The notes beneath the pieces are model-generated. The model saw only the letters and a list, made by a program, of their open reading frames with translations. It did no database searches and was not told the origin of the DNA. Both the position numbers and the translations under genes were made by a program. From contig VGPT01000002.1 in NCBI GenBank assembly GCA_016882485.1, positions 1 to 64,000 of the forward strand: 64,000 nt of DNA, given 5' to 3'. Shown piece by piece: positions 9,460-17,465 of this stretch. Source of the stretch: Cyanobacteria bacterium M_surface_10_m1_298 (GTDB lineage: Bacteria > Cyanobacteriota > Cyanobacteriia > PCC-6307 > Cyanobiaceae). Numbering within the stretch: the first letter of the stretch is position 1; the number at the start of each line of letters is the position of its first letter.

Positions 9460-10097
9460 GGCGAGGGGGCTGGATTCAACCCGGGCTGCTGCTGCAGCCA
9501 GCGCAGGGTTCGCTGATCCCGAGCACTGAGCTTGAGGATCGGAGTGGGGCCGGGTTTGATTGCCATCGCGTCTCCGGCTTGATCACTGTGGCCCCAGAGC
9601 CCGAAGGCATGGCCGAGCTCGTGAAGGCTCGTGGCCTCAATCGCCCGTTGGGCCTGTCCCGGGCTGATCAGCACGCTGACTTTCGGCTCCAACTGCCAGC
9701 CCTGCCCGCGCTGCACCTGTTGCAGTTCCAAAATCGCCCGCCCGTTGCTGGCTCGTCTGTTCAGCAGAGGGGGGCGACGCCGCTCCACACGCACCTGGGC
9801 TTGTGCGGGGTCGCTCACCAGAGTGATCCGTAGATGCTGCTGCCAGGTGGCCAGGGCGGACTGCACCGCCTGATGCCAGCGTTCGGCCCAGAGCGCCGCA
9901 GGCCCCTGCTCCAGCACCGGTTGCACCCACACACACCAGTGATCGCGGCGAGGCCACCCCGCGCTCGTGGGTTTCAACTGATGCCGGTAGTCGTGCTCGC
10001 TTGGAGGAGCAGCAGGCTGGTCGCGGAGCAGGGGGCCAGGGCTCGACCAGGGACGCACCTCGGCTGCAGCGGGGCAGGCGGGCGGTGGCAGCTCCAT
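9456..10097 (-). CDS. Metzincin-type zinc metalloprotease (matrixin-like)
   Basis: 213 residues. The zinc motif '[13 protein letters not shown]' near residue 163 is a full HExxHxxGxxH, and 'GDAMAIKPG' 9 residues later supplies the Met-turn, so this is a metzincin. The N-terminal part resembles a matrixin catalytic domain without a propeptide. The start is placed at ATG 10097, 4 bases after the DUF2214 stop, and there is no clear signal peptide from it. It overlaps the pump start by 4 bases and is probably cotranscribed with the efflux genes, an unusual partnership. Confidence 0.8.
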   Translation of the reverse strand: MELPPPACPAAAEVRPWSSPGPLLRDQPAAPPSEHDYRHQLKPTSAGWPRRDHWCVWVQPVLEQGPAALWAERWHQAVQSALATWQQHLRITLVSDPAQAQVRVERRRPPLLNRRASNGRAILELQQVQRGQGWQLEPKVSVLISPGQAQRAIEATSLHELGHAFGLWGHSDQAGDAMAIKPGPTPILKLSARDQRTLRWLQQQPGLNPAPSP

Positions 10098-10101
10098 TGC
10101 G

Positions 10102-10602
10102 TTAGGCAGGCAGTCCCACACCTCGGGCCATCAGGGTGGCGAGCAGGGGGATCAGGGCGAAGCCCACCAGTTCAATGTTCAGGATCCAGGCCAGTCGCTT
10201 GGCGAGGGCTTCGCTCACCTGGGGAAGCTCACCTTTGCGCAGGGGGATCGCCCAAGTGATGTAGGTGATCGTTGGGTAGAGGGAGAGGCCACCCACGGAG
10301 AGGTAGATCCCCACCTTCCACCAGAACAGGGGGTTCTCGGTGTAGAAGGCGCCGCCCTGCCCGAAGTACATCACCCGCAGGATGCCGCTCACCAGCAGGG
10401 CCAGGGCGGCCATGCCATACACCACATCGGTGATCACCATCAAGGTGGCGTCCTTGCGGTTGGGGTTGGGCTGGATCAGGCGGCGCTCCAGCACCAGGGC
10501 GCCAAAACAGAGCATGAAGCTCAGGTAGTGCACGTAGGCCACACCCGCCCGGGGCAGCACTTCGGGGGAGAGATCGGCGAGCAGGGCCGAGAGGGCGGAC
10601 AT
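10102..10602 (-). CDS. DUF2214 family membrane protein
   Basis: 166 residues with four predicted transmembrane helices and the charged 'LVLERRLIQPNP' loop typical of DUF2214 proteins. Function is unknown. The start at 10602 (MSALSALLADLSP) matches the family; the longer frame to 10695 adds a soluble stretch with no support. It heads the minus-strand run leading to the protease and efflux pump and is divergent from the sigma-factor gene. Confidence 0.8.
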   Translation of the reverse strand: MSALSALLADLSPEVLPRAGVAYVHYLSFMLCFGALVLERRLIQPNPNRKDATLMVITDVVYGMAALALLVSGILRVMYFGQGGAFYTENPLFWWKVGIYLSVGGLSLYPTITYITWAIPLRKGELPQVSEALAKRLAWILNIELVGFALIPLLATLMARGVGLPA

Positions 10603-10795
10603 GGTTGGTGCGTAGCTGGCCTCTGACCGTAGCGAGGGCTGGTCATGCACTGTTTGTTGTTCGGCATTGGTAGGCATCGTGAAGATGCAAAGCAAATCTG
10701 TATTTGCGAAGCAAGGCTGAAACTTGGAAGCTTTTTAGTTGCTTTCATCGGAGAGCGAAAAAGCTTCTAGGTTCAAAACAGCAGACCGCGCAATC

Positions 10796-11731
10796 ATGGC
10801 CAGCTCGCTGAGTGCATTCCTCGGGGAAATCGGACGTCATCAGTTGTTGACTCCCGAGCAAGAGTTGATGCTTGGCCGCAAGGTACAAGCGATGGTGCAG
10901 TTGCATGAGCGCTGCGCTATGGCTGGTGGTGTCGGGGAGGCATGCAGCTACAACGACATCGAGAAACGCACGATGCGTGTTGGCGAACGAGCCAAAGATC
11001 AGATGATCACCGCCAACCTCAGGCTGGTGGTCAACTTGGCCAAGCGCTACCAGGGCAAGGGTCTTGACCTGTTGGATCTGATTCAGGAGGGCACCCTTGG
11101 CCTCACCCGGGCTGTCGAGAAATACGACCCCACCCGTGGCCATCGCTTCAGCACCTATGCCTACTGGTGGATTCGTCAGGGTCTCAATCGTGCGCTCTCT
11201 ACCCAGAGCCGCACGATTCGAATTCCTGTAAATGTGAATGAAAAACTCACACGGCTGCGCGCGGCAAAAGCGCGCTTGATGCAGCGCAATGGCATGGCCC
11301 CCACGGCTCAACAGCTGGCCACGGCCCTGGCGTTGCCCCTTGATGAAATAGAGGATTTGCTCGGTTGTGAACTGCGCTCTGTGACCGTGAGTCTGCAGGG
11401 CATTGTGAAGTCGAAATCCGACCCCACCGAGCTGGTGGATGTGCTCCCCAGTGAGGAGCTCCCGCCCATGGAGCGCTGCGAATTGGCGGAGCGCAATGCC
11501 GCGGTCTGGACCCTGCTCGATCAGTCCAACCTCACCCCGAAGGAGCGCACCGTGGTGATGCTCCGCTTCGGGCTCGACGGCAGCCATGAATGGCGCACCC
11601 TGGCGGAGGTGGCCCGTCTGCTGGGATGCAGCAGGGAGTACTGCCGCCAGGTGGTGCAACGGGCGCTGCGCAAACTGCGCAAGGCCGGCATCCAGAGCGG
11701 ATTGGTGGAGGCCGGCAGCGCCGTTCAGTAA
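10796..11731 (+). CDS. RNA polymerase sigma factor, group 2 (RpoD-like)
   Basis: 311 residues. Region 1.2 ('LGEIGRHQLLTPEQELMLG'), region 2 ('NLRLVVNLAKRYQGKGLDLL', 'STYAYWWIRQGLNRAL'), region 3 and region 4 are all present, with no long N-terminal region 1.1, which defines the non-essential group 2 sigmas. They direct polymerase to stress or light/dark genes. The region 4.2 recognition helix reads 'LLGCSREYCRQVVQRALRKL', different from the usual 'VTRERIRQIE', so -35 preference may differ. ATG 10796 fits the family; an upstream TTG adds 19 residues. Confidence 0.92.
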   Translation: MASSLSAFLGEIGRHQLLTPEQELMLGRKVQAMVQLHERCAMAGGVGEACSYNDIEKRTMRVGERAKDQMITANLRLVVNLAKRYQGKGLDLLDLIQEGTLGLTRAVEKYDPTRGHRFSTYAYWWIRQGLNRALSTQSRTIRIPVNVNEKLTRLRAAKARLMQRNGMAPTAQQLATALALPLDEIEDLLGCELRSVTVSLQGIVKSKSDPTELVDVLPSEELPPMERCELAERNAAVWTLLDQSNLTPKERTVVMLRFGLDGSHEWRTLAEVARLLGCSREYCRQVVQRALRKLRKAGIQSGLVEAGSAVQ

Positions 11732-11772
11732 GGCCAGCAGAATGGGATCACTGCAGGGGCTGAGTTCAGCTG

Positions 11773-12150
11773 ATGTCTGTTGATCCCGCGGCAACGATGG
11801 GGACAGGGCCGATTGACACGCCGGTGCTGGAGAGCACGGAGGTGGATGAAGGGGCCTTGCGCCGTCTGCTCAGGCGGGCCGGCAGGGGACTGGCCAGGCC
11901 AGCCCTCGAGTGCCTCGAATTGCTGCTGGATCCCCAAACGCCCCCGCAGGTGCGCCTGACGATGCTGGCGGCGTTGACCTATCTGCTGATTCCCACGGAT
12001 CTGATTCCCGACTTCATTCCCGCCGCCGGCTTCAGTGATGACCTGGTGGCGTTGACCGCCCTGCTTGGTCTCTGCGCCCAGCACCGCACGGAGTCGATTC
12101 GCTTGCGGGCGCAGCGCAAACTGGATCGCTGGTTTCCTCCGGTTCGCTGA
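11773..12150 (+). CDS. DUF1232 (YkvA-like) membrane protein
   Basis: 125 residues. The family core 'LTMLAALTYLLIPTDLIPDF' followed by 'GFSDDLVAL' is clear around residues 60-95. These are short proteins with one or two membrane segments of unknown role. The stop overlaps the start of the next gene by one base, so the two are translated together. Confidence 0.85.
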   Translation: MSVDPAATMGTGPIDTPVLESTEVDEGALRRLLRRAGRGLARPALECLELLLDPQTPPQVRLTMLAALTYLLIPTDLIPDFIPAAGFSDDLVALTALLGLCAQHRTESIRLRAQRKLDRWFPPVR

Positions 12151-12479
12151 TGGCGGCCCTCACCACCGAGCAGTTGGACGAACTGCAGTCGTTTCTCAAG
12201 GACTGGCTCCGGCACAGCGGAAGGACCCAGGCCGATCTGCGCCGCGCTCTGCGGGCCAGCTCGATCCGCATGCCCGTGCTGCTGGATGAACTCGATCGCA
12301 CCTACCGCAAGGACGGCCTCGTGGGTTTAGCGGAACGGCTCTGTGAGATTGAAGACCTCTGGCATCGCGAGGACAGTGGAGAGGTGGATGCTCTGCCGAC
12401 CATGAGTGGTCCTGAGGATGCCCTGGGGCAGCTGGATCTTCTGCTTGAGGAAATTCGGCTCGACATCGGCGACGCCTGA
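12150..12479 (+). CDS. Conserved cyanobacterial protein, unknown
   Basis: 109 residues, acidic and mostly helical, with an N-terminal stretch resembling a small helix-turn-helix ('GRTQADLRRALRASSIRMPV'). No catalytic motif is seen. Its start overlaps the DUF1232 stop (TGATG), and a secreted protein and a PsiE-like protein follow closely, making a four-gene plus-strand run. A DNA-binding or adaptor role is only a guess. Confidence 0.7.
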   Translation: MAALTTEQLDELQSFLKDWLRHSGRTQADLRRALRASSIRMPVLLDELDRTYRKDGLVGLAERLCEIEDLWHREDSGEVDALPTMSGPEDALGQLDLLLEEIRLDIGDA

Positions 12480-12526
12480 CGCCTCTCGGCAAACACGCCA
12501 AAGTGGGGGCATTCCTGGGTGGAGCG

Positions 12527-12781
12527 ATGACCACGATTCGCGTGTTGGGCGGCGGCGCTGCGTCGTTGATGCTGGTGCTGGGGGCCGGGTTCGGCCATGG
12601 AGCGATGGCCCAGGCGGAGAGTTTTCTCTGGGGCCCCGGCAGCAACGTTGGGCCGTCCACCACGGTGGAGCCCAAAAACTGTGTGCGGGGTGCGGATGGA
12701 AGCATCAGCTGTGACACCAAGTTGGTGAATCCCCCGGGAGACACCCCGGCAAAGCCTCAATACGAACCCTTCAAGAATTGA
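12527..12781 (+). CDS. Small secreted protein, unknown
   Basis: 84 residues with a strong signal peptide (about 1-28, cut near 'HGAMAQA') and a short mature part rich in Pro and Gly with one 'NCVRGADGSISC' pair of cysteines that could form a disulfide. The start ATG at 12527 gives the signal peptide. The stop overlaps the next start (TGATG). Confidence 0.65.
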   Translation: MTTIRVLGGGAASLMLVLGAGFGHGAMAQAESFLWGPGSNVGPSTTVEPKNCVRGADGSISCDTKLVNPPGDTPAKPQYEPFKN

Positions 12782-13260
12782 TGAAGCTGCTTAGCGATCG
12801 GCTCTTTCTGCGGGGCATCACCAGCTTTGAGCGGGCTCTCGCCAAGGTGCTCTCCACCACGCTCACGCTGGTGCTGGTGGTCGCCACGCTGCAGCTGCTG
12901 ATCTTCCTTGGCAGTGATCTGCTGGATCTGCAGGTGAACTGGACCGGCGAAGGTTTGGTGCGGCTGCTGGATCAGGTGCTGGTGATCCTGATTGCCCTGG
13001 AGGTGCTGCAGAACCTCACCGCCTATCTGCGGGAGCACGTGGTGCAGATCGAGCTGGTGCTGGTCACTGCTCTCACCGCTGTGGCCCGAAAGGTGATCGT
13101 GATGCCGCCGGGTGTTCAGAAAAACCCCGCGGATCTGATTGGTCTTGGTTTTGCGATCGTGTCTCTTGCTGCCGCCTACTGGTTGGTGCGGCAATCGCAC
13201 CTCAAGCGTCTACCGACACGAATAGGGCCAGCCACAGGGTCCCCGGAGCAGGATCGGTAG
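12781..13260 (+). CDS. PsiE-like (phosphate-starvation-inducible E) membrane protein
   Basis: 159 residues with four hydrophobic helices and the PsiE-family pattern 'LEVLQNLTAYLREHVVQIEL' followed by 'ALTAVARKVIV'. The biochemical role of PsiE is unknown. The 3' end overlaps the convergent Nif11-cupin gene by 59 bases, so the C-terminal 20 residues are encoded opposite another protein. Confidence 0.8.
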   Translation: MKLLSDRLFLRGITSFERALAKVLSTTLTLVLVVATLQLLIFLGSDLLDLQVNWTGEGLVRLLDQVLVILIALEVLQNLTAYLREHVVQIELVLVTALTAVARKVIVMPPGVQKNPADLIGLGFAIVSLAAAYWLVRQSHLKRLPTRIGPATGSPEQDR

Positions 13261-13738
13261 AGACCACCCGATGGCGACGGTGGGGAGCGATTGAGAGAAG
13301 ATCGCCGACACAGAGATCGCGGTGATCGGGTTCGTCCTCAAATTGCAGGCAGGCACTCCCCCTTAACAGCAGCACCCATTCCTGGTCTTCCTGGTCATAC
13401 CAGTCGCTCGCCGTGTTGCAGGAATGAATCAGCTCCAGGCGCCAATGGCTCCCCTGGGCAAGGATGTCGATCCGTTCGCTGTCAGAGGCTGGGCATGGGC
13501 TGCTGAACAGATTGGTCTGGCCGTCGCGGCTGACTCGCGGTTCGGCAACCGGTGTGATGTTGTCACCCCAACGCCGGCCAATGTCAAAGCCAAATTGCGA
13601 GGCCAGCGACACCACGTCGTGGTGACTGTCGCAGTTCCGCAGGGCCTCCCGCAGCGCCGGTTGCGCTTCACTCAGCGCCACGAAGGCATTGAGCTGCTGA
13701 ATCTTTTTCAGGAATTGCTGGAGTTGAGCCTCGGCCAT
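13202..13738 (-). CDS. Nif11-domain / cupin fusion protein
   Basis: 178 residues. Residues 1-60 form a Nif11 domain ('LQQFLKKIQQLNAFVALSEA', '...HHDVVSLASQFGFDIG'), the helical leader found on peptide-natural-product precursors. Residues 95-175 form a cupin barrel ('WVLLLRGSACLQFE', 'GDLLSIAPHRRHRV'). Instead of a cleavable core peptide the leader is joined to a beta-barrel that could bind metal or a small ligand. The start overlaps the upstream acetyltransferase by 31 bases. Function unknown. Confidence 0.8.
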   Translation of the reverse strand: MAEAQLQQFLKKIQQLNAFVALSEAQPALREALRNCDSHHDVVSLASQFGFDIGRRWGDNITPVAEPRVSRDGQTNLFSSPCPASDSERIDILAQGSHWRLELIHSCNTASDWYDQEDQEWVLLLRGSACLQFEDEPDHRDLCVGDLLSIAPHRRHRVVSTDPAPGTLWLALFVSVDA

Positions 13739-14202
13739 TCCTGCAGTATCGGCTTCCAGAGGTTGAAGCGCTCAAAGCGCACCCCGTTGATCAACAGCTC
13801 CTCGCGCCAGCGCACGCTCCAGTTCTGCCTCAGCAGAAGGGGCTTGGACACAAAGCTGGCCTCCGTGCGCAGGAACAGGCACTGATCCTCTCGTGCTTGA
13901 GCCTCAACGGCGGCCAGAAGCTGCTTGGCATGCCCCTGCCGTTGGGCCTGGGGATGGCAGTAGAGCAGGGCCAGTCGATCCTGTGGTTCTCGAAGGGCAA
14001 AGGCTTGCACGGATCCATCCGCGCTGCAGCTCACCAGACCCTTGCCCCGCCGCAGCGCTTCACCGAGCCCTGAAGATTGGGCGGCCCAAGCTTGTTTTTG
14101 TGCTCGGGTATACAGCGTTGGCTCGCAACTCAGGACGGCCGCTTCATAGATGGCCATCACGTGATGATGATCCTCCCCAGCCATGGCCCGGATTGAAGGC
14201 AT
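13708..14202 (-). CDS. GNAT-family N-acetyltransferase
   Basis: 164 residues with the GNAT core: 'FALREPQDRLALLYCHPQAQ' leading into the acetyl-CoA-binding loop 'QRQGHAKQLL' near residue 92. The substrate is not known. The gene overlaps the downstream Nif11-cupin gene by 31 bases, so the two are probably expressed together. It is divergent from cyAbrB. Confidence 0.8.
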   Translation of the reverse strand: MPSIRAMAGEDHHHVMAIYEAAVLSCEPTLYTRAQKQAWAAQSSGLGEALRRGKGLVSCSADGSVQAFALREPQDRLALLYCHPQAQRQGHAKQLLAAVEAQAREDQCLFLRTEASFVSKPLLLRQNWSVRWREELLINGVRFERFNLWKPILQEWPRLNSSNS

Positions 14203-14238
14203 CGGATCAGTTCTTTCGTGTCAATTCAACCGGATGAT

Positions 14239-14257
14239 CTGAGCTTTTTCAGCTCAG
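14239..14257. promoter_or_regulatory. Inverted repeat upstream of cyAbrB gene
   Basis: CTGAGCT (14239-14245) and AGCTCAG (14251-14257) form a perfect 7-bp dyad with a 5-base centre, in the gap between the acetyltransferase and the cyAbrB gene. It has no T run, so an operator is more likely than a terminator. Confidence 0.35.
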
Positions 14258-14322
14258 GTCCTAGCAGCTTGATCAGTCGTGTTGTATGTTTCAGGCGCAG
14301 TTGGGGGCAACCCTTTAGATCA

Positions 14323-14688
14323 ATGCTCACCGGTTCTGAATTGCTGGCCAAGGTTAAAGAGCTGGGCGATGTAGGGAAGTCGGAGATCGTCCGCGCTTGT
14401 GGCTATGTCTCCACGAAGAAAGGTGGTGGTGATCGGCTGAACTTCACGGCCTTCTACGAAGCCCTTCTCGAAGCGAAGGGCGTTGAGCTTGGTGTGAGCA
14501 GCAACGTTGGCAAGGGTGGTCGCAAGCTCAGCTACGTGGCCACTGTTCAGGGCAACGGCAACCTGCTGATTGGCAAGGCTTATACCGCCATGCTCGATCT
14601 GCAACCCGGTGATGAATTTGAGATCAAGCTGGGCCGCAAGCAGATTCGTCTGATCCCTGTTGGCGGAACCGACGAAGACGAAGCTTGA
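14323..14688 (+). CDS. cyAbrB-type transcriptional regulator
   Basis: 121 residues matching the cyanobacterial AbrB clade: 'LAKVKELGDVGKSEIVRACG', then 'GLNFTAFYEALLEAKG'-like sequence, and a C-terminal swapped-hairpin AbrB domain ('LQPGDEFEIKLGRKQIRL'). In cyanobacteria these proteins influence carbon/nitrogen balance and other global responses. ATG 14323 matches family starts; the longer frame to 14218 adds an unsupported extension. A strong terminator follows. Confidence 0.9.
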   Translation: MLTGSELLAKVKELGDVGKSEIVRACGYVSTKKGGGDRLNFTAFYEALLEAKGVELGVSSNVGKGGRKLSYVATVQGNGNLLIGKAYTAMLDLQPGDEFEIKLGRKQIRLIPVGGTDEDEA

Positions 14689-14698
14689 GATCTGAGGA

Positions 14699-17461
14699 TT
14701 AACGGGTTAACCGCACTTCAATCCTCTCGATCCCCTCGAGCAACTCGGGGGGATTTTTTTGTGCCTTTAATTCAGGGGCACGGCTCGGCTCAAACCATGC
14801 GGGCCTGTAATCCTCGGGGTGACAGCTGAGCAGAACAACCTGCACGCCCTGGTCCATGCCGCGCTGCAGCATGCCCTGCAGCAAGCTGAGCCGATCACGG
14901 TCTGTGTTGGTGAAGGCGTCGTCGAACACCAGGGGCAGCACGCCGTCGTAAGCGCCCTGCAGCACCTCCGCCATCGCCAGGCGCAGGGCCCCGGCCATTT
15001 GTTCGCGCATCCCCCCGCTGAGGCGATCGAAGTCATAGGCCTCGCGCTGCTGGAGCAATTGCAGCTTGTTGAAGCCCTCTTGGGGGTCGAAGTTCAGGAG
15101 GGCCTGCTGCGGTTCTCCCACGAGCAGTGCCAGGTAGGGGTTCATGGCGGTGCGCAACGGTTCGCTATAGCGGTTCGACAGTTGCGTTTGGGCCTCATGG
15201 AAGCGTTCCTGGAGCAACAGCAGCGCCCGCCCCTCCAGCTCAAGGCGATCCCGTTCCGTGCTGGCTTGTTCGAGATCGGCCTGGGCCTGCTCCAGCTCCG
15301 CCGCGGGATTGCTGGAGCCCAGGCTGGTGCACAGCTGCTCGCATTGGCCCCGCTCGCTAAGCAGTTGATCTTTTCTCTTAATCGTCTGCTCCAGCAGGAT
15401 GTCGACAGCTGTCGGTTCCCCACCCTCGGCTGATCGGCGCTGCTGGAGCCGTTGCTCAAGCTCCTGCTCCACCAAGGCGAGCTGCTGCAACCGTTGCTGC
15501 AACTGGCTCTCCAGTTGCAGTTCCAGCTCCGCGTCCTGCCCTACGGGCTGCATGGGTTCCAGGCGCTCCTTGAGCAGGGCCAAGGCTCCGCTCAGTTGCT
15601 CCATCCGGTTGCGCTTGGTCTGCAGGCCGTCACGGTGCTGCTGCAGTTGGTGTTGGAGTTGCTGATGCTCCCGCTGGGCGAGCCCCAGCTCCCGCTCCAG
15701 TTCCAGAGCATCGCGACGCAGCGATTGTTGCCATTGCTCCAGGCCAGCACGCTCGAGTTGGAGCAGATCCCCCCGGGGATGCTCCTGGCTCCACTGCTCC
15801 AGGACCTCAGACTGCTCCTGGAGGCGCTGCCGTAATTGCTGGCGGCGCGGGGCGATGGCCTCCAGTCGCTCCTTCAGCCCCGACCAGGGGATCTCCTGGG
15901 CCGCCTGACGCAGATTGGCCAGATCCCTCTCATGGCTTCGGCGTTGCAGCTCGATTGTCTCCGCTGCCTCGCTGTCCGAGACGCCAAGGCTCTCCAACAG
16001 TGTTTGATAGGTGCGGCGGCACTCCTGCAGCTCCTGCTTGGCCTGGGGCAAAGCCTGGCCACCCCCGGGGCTTAAGCGCAGGCGCACTCCCTCTCCCACG
16101 CGGAGTTCCGTCGCTTCGGTCAGCTGTTGGCGATCGCCCACCTGCAGAAGGGCAGCGTCGGCTCGGATCGGTTGGTCAGCTTCCAGCACCTCCAGGCTGG
16201 CGGCCATGGCCTCGCAGCGGGCGTTGGCTTGGGCCAGGGCCTGTTCGGCCCGCCGCAGGCTTCGCACCTGATCAGCGGTGATCGGAGGCATTTGGGCCAG
16301 GGCATCCTTCAGGCCCTGAGCCTGCTGCTGCAGGAATTGCAGGCGTTGCTGGTGGGCTTCCAGCTGCTCCTGCTCCCCTTGGAGCTGCGCCAGATCCAGG
16401 AGCAGCTGTGCCAGATCCTGTCCGCTGCGCAGTTGTTTGAGGCGTTGCTGCTGGGCATCGATGTTCTTCTGTCTGGTGTTCTGCTGCTGCAGTTGCTCAC
16501 TCAGGCTGTGATCCAGGCGCTCCAGCTCTTGTTGAAGTTGCGCCTGTTCCTGACTCTGCTGCTGTTGTTTCTGCTCCAGCTCGAGGCGTTGCCGGTTGCG
16601 GTCACGCAGGTTGTTGATCTGCAGCTGCAGGGGCTCCAGCTCCGCCCTTTGCAGGCGCAGGTGTTGCTGTTGCTGGAGTTCTTGGCGTAGCCCGGGGAGC
16701 TGATCCTGCTCGATCCGCTCCAATTGCTCGCTAAGGCTGCGCCAGCGCTCCATCGCCTGCTCCAGATCCTGGAGTCGTTGCAGTGCCTGCTCGAGCTTGC
16801 GCTGGGCGTTACTCTCCAGCTCGATCGCCTGGGCTAGAGGAGAGCCCGCCTTGATGCGCCCTGTGGCCGTGAACAGCGGGGCAATCCGTTGTTGCAGTTG
16901 CTCCAGCACCTGACTGTCGCGGGTGGACTGCAGGGCTTCGCTGCTGCTTTGTCCCTGCAGGCGAGTGATCAGCCGTTCGTAGTCGTAGCTCTCGGGTTTG
17001 CCCGCCAGGGGATTGGCCCCCGATTCCCCTTGCCGCACCCACAGGTGGGCCCAGCGCTCCGGCAGTTGATTGATCCGGCGCCCCTCCACCGGCCCCTCCA
17101 TGCCCAACAGTTCGGCCAGGCGCTCCTCCGCGGCCGAACCCCTGAGGCTCTCGCCGGCGGGGGTGCTCAATTGGCAGGTGCCACCCGCACCCGCGAAGCG
17201 TTTGCGCAGGGTCCAGTGTTGCCCGCAGGCTGCAAAGCAGATCTCAATTTCAGGTAGTCCCCCGTAGAGCCGGGAGCGCAGTTCCTCTACCCCACGACCG
17301 GTGGCGGTGGATCGCAGAAACAGACCCTTATGCAGGGCCTCCACCACCGTGCTCTTCCCTGATTCATTCGGCCCCCCGATGAGGGTCAGTTGCCGCCCGA
17401 ACTGGAAGCTGAGGTCGTCGTGCAGACGCACGCGCTGTAGGCGGCAGGAGAGAAGCTGCAT
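14699..17461 (-). CDS. SbcC/Rad50-like coiled-coil ATPase
   Basis: 920 residues. The N-terminal Walker A is 'GGPNESGKST'; the C-terminal ABC signature is 'LSGGMREQMAGALRLA', followed by a Walker B-like 'LPLVFDDAFTNTD'. Long Gln/Leu-rich coiled coils separate them. The centre shows a beta-type insert ('ELRVGEGVRLRLSPGG') and no CxxC zinc hook (only CxxxC in 'QCEQLC'), which recalls YhaN-type proteins more than classical Rad50. With its Mre11-like partner, 4 bases upstream, it should process DNA ends or hairpins. ATG 17461 is preferred to the 38-residue-longer frame. Confidence 0.85.
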   Translation of the reverse strand: MQLLSCRLQRVRLHDDLSFQFGRQLTLIGGPNESGKSTVVEALHKGLFLRSTATGRGVEELRSRLYGGLPEIEICFAACGQHWTLRKRFAGAGGTCQLSTPAGESLRGSAAEERLAELLGMEGPVEGRRINQLPERWAHLWVRQGESGANPLAGKPESYDYERLITRLQGQSSSEALQSTRDSQVLEQLQQRIAPLFTATGRIKAGSPLAQAIELESNAQRKLEQALQRLQDLEQAMERWRSLSEQLERIEQDQLPGLRQELQQQQHLRLQRAELEPLQLQINNLRDRNRQRLELEQKQQQQSQEQAQLQQELERLDHSLSEQLQQQNTRQKNIDAQQQRLKQLRSGQDLAQLLLDLAQLQGEQEQLEAHQQRLQFLQQQAQGLKDALAQMPPITADQVRSLRRAEQALAQANARCEAMAASLEVLEADQPIRADAALLQVGDRQQLTEATELRVGEGVRLRLSPGGGQALPQAKQELQECRRTYQTLLESLGVSDSEAAETIELQRRSHERDLANLRQAAQEIPWSGLKERLEAIAPRRQQLRQRLQEQSEVLEQWSQEHPRGDLLQLERAGLEQWQQSLRRDALELERELGLAQREHQQLQHQLQQHRDGLQTKRNRMEQLSGALALLKERLEPMQPVGQDAELELQLESQLQQRLQQLALVEQELEQRLQQRRSAEGGEPTAVDILLEQTIKRKDQLLSERGQCEQLCTSLGSSNPAAELEQAQADLEQASTERDRLELEGRALLLLQERFHEAQTQLSNRYSEPLRTAMNPYLALLVGEPQQALLNFDPQEGFNKLQLLQQREAYDFDRLSGGMREQMAGALRLAMAEVLQGAYDGVLPLVFDDAFTNTDRDRLSLLQGMLQRGMDQGVQVVLLSCHPEDYRPAWFEPSRAPELKAQKNPPELLEGIERIEVRLTR
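14731..14760 (+). terminator. Rho-independent terminator of cyAbrB, inside the convergent gene
   Basis: TCCCCTCGAG (14731-14740) and CTCGGGGGGA (14744-14753) form a 10-bp stem with one T-G wobble and a 3-base loop, followed by seven T (14754-14760). It lies within the last 20 codons of the Rad50-like gene on the other strand. Confidence 0.85.
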
Positions 17462-17465
17462 CGCC

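Noticed and set aside
10745-11794. 349-residue minus-strand open frame
   Set aside because: It covers the sigma-factor gene on the other strand and has no family features.
14819-15433. 204-residue plus-strand open frame
   Set aside because: It is antisense to the coiled-coil ATPase gene and arises from its biased codons.
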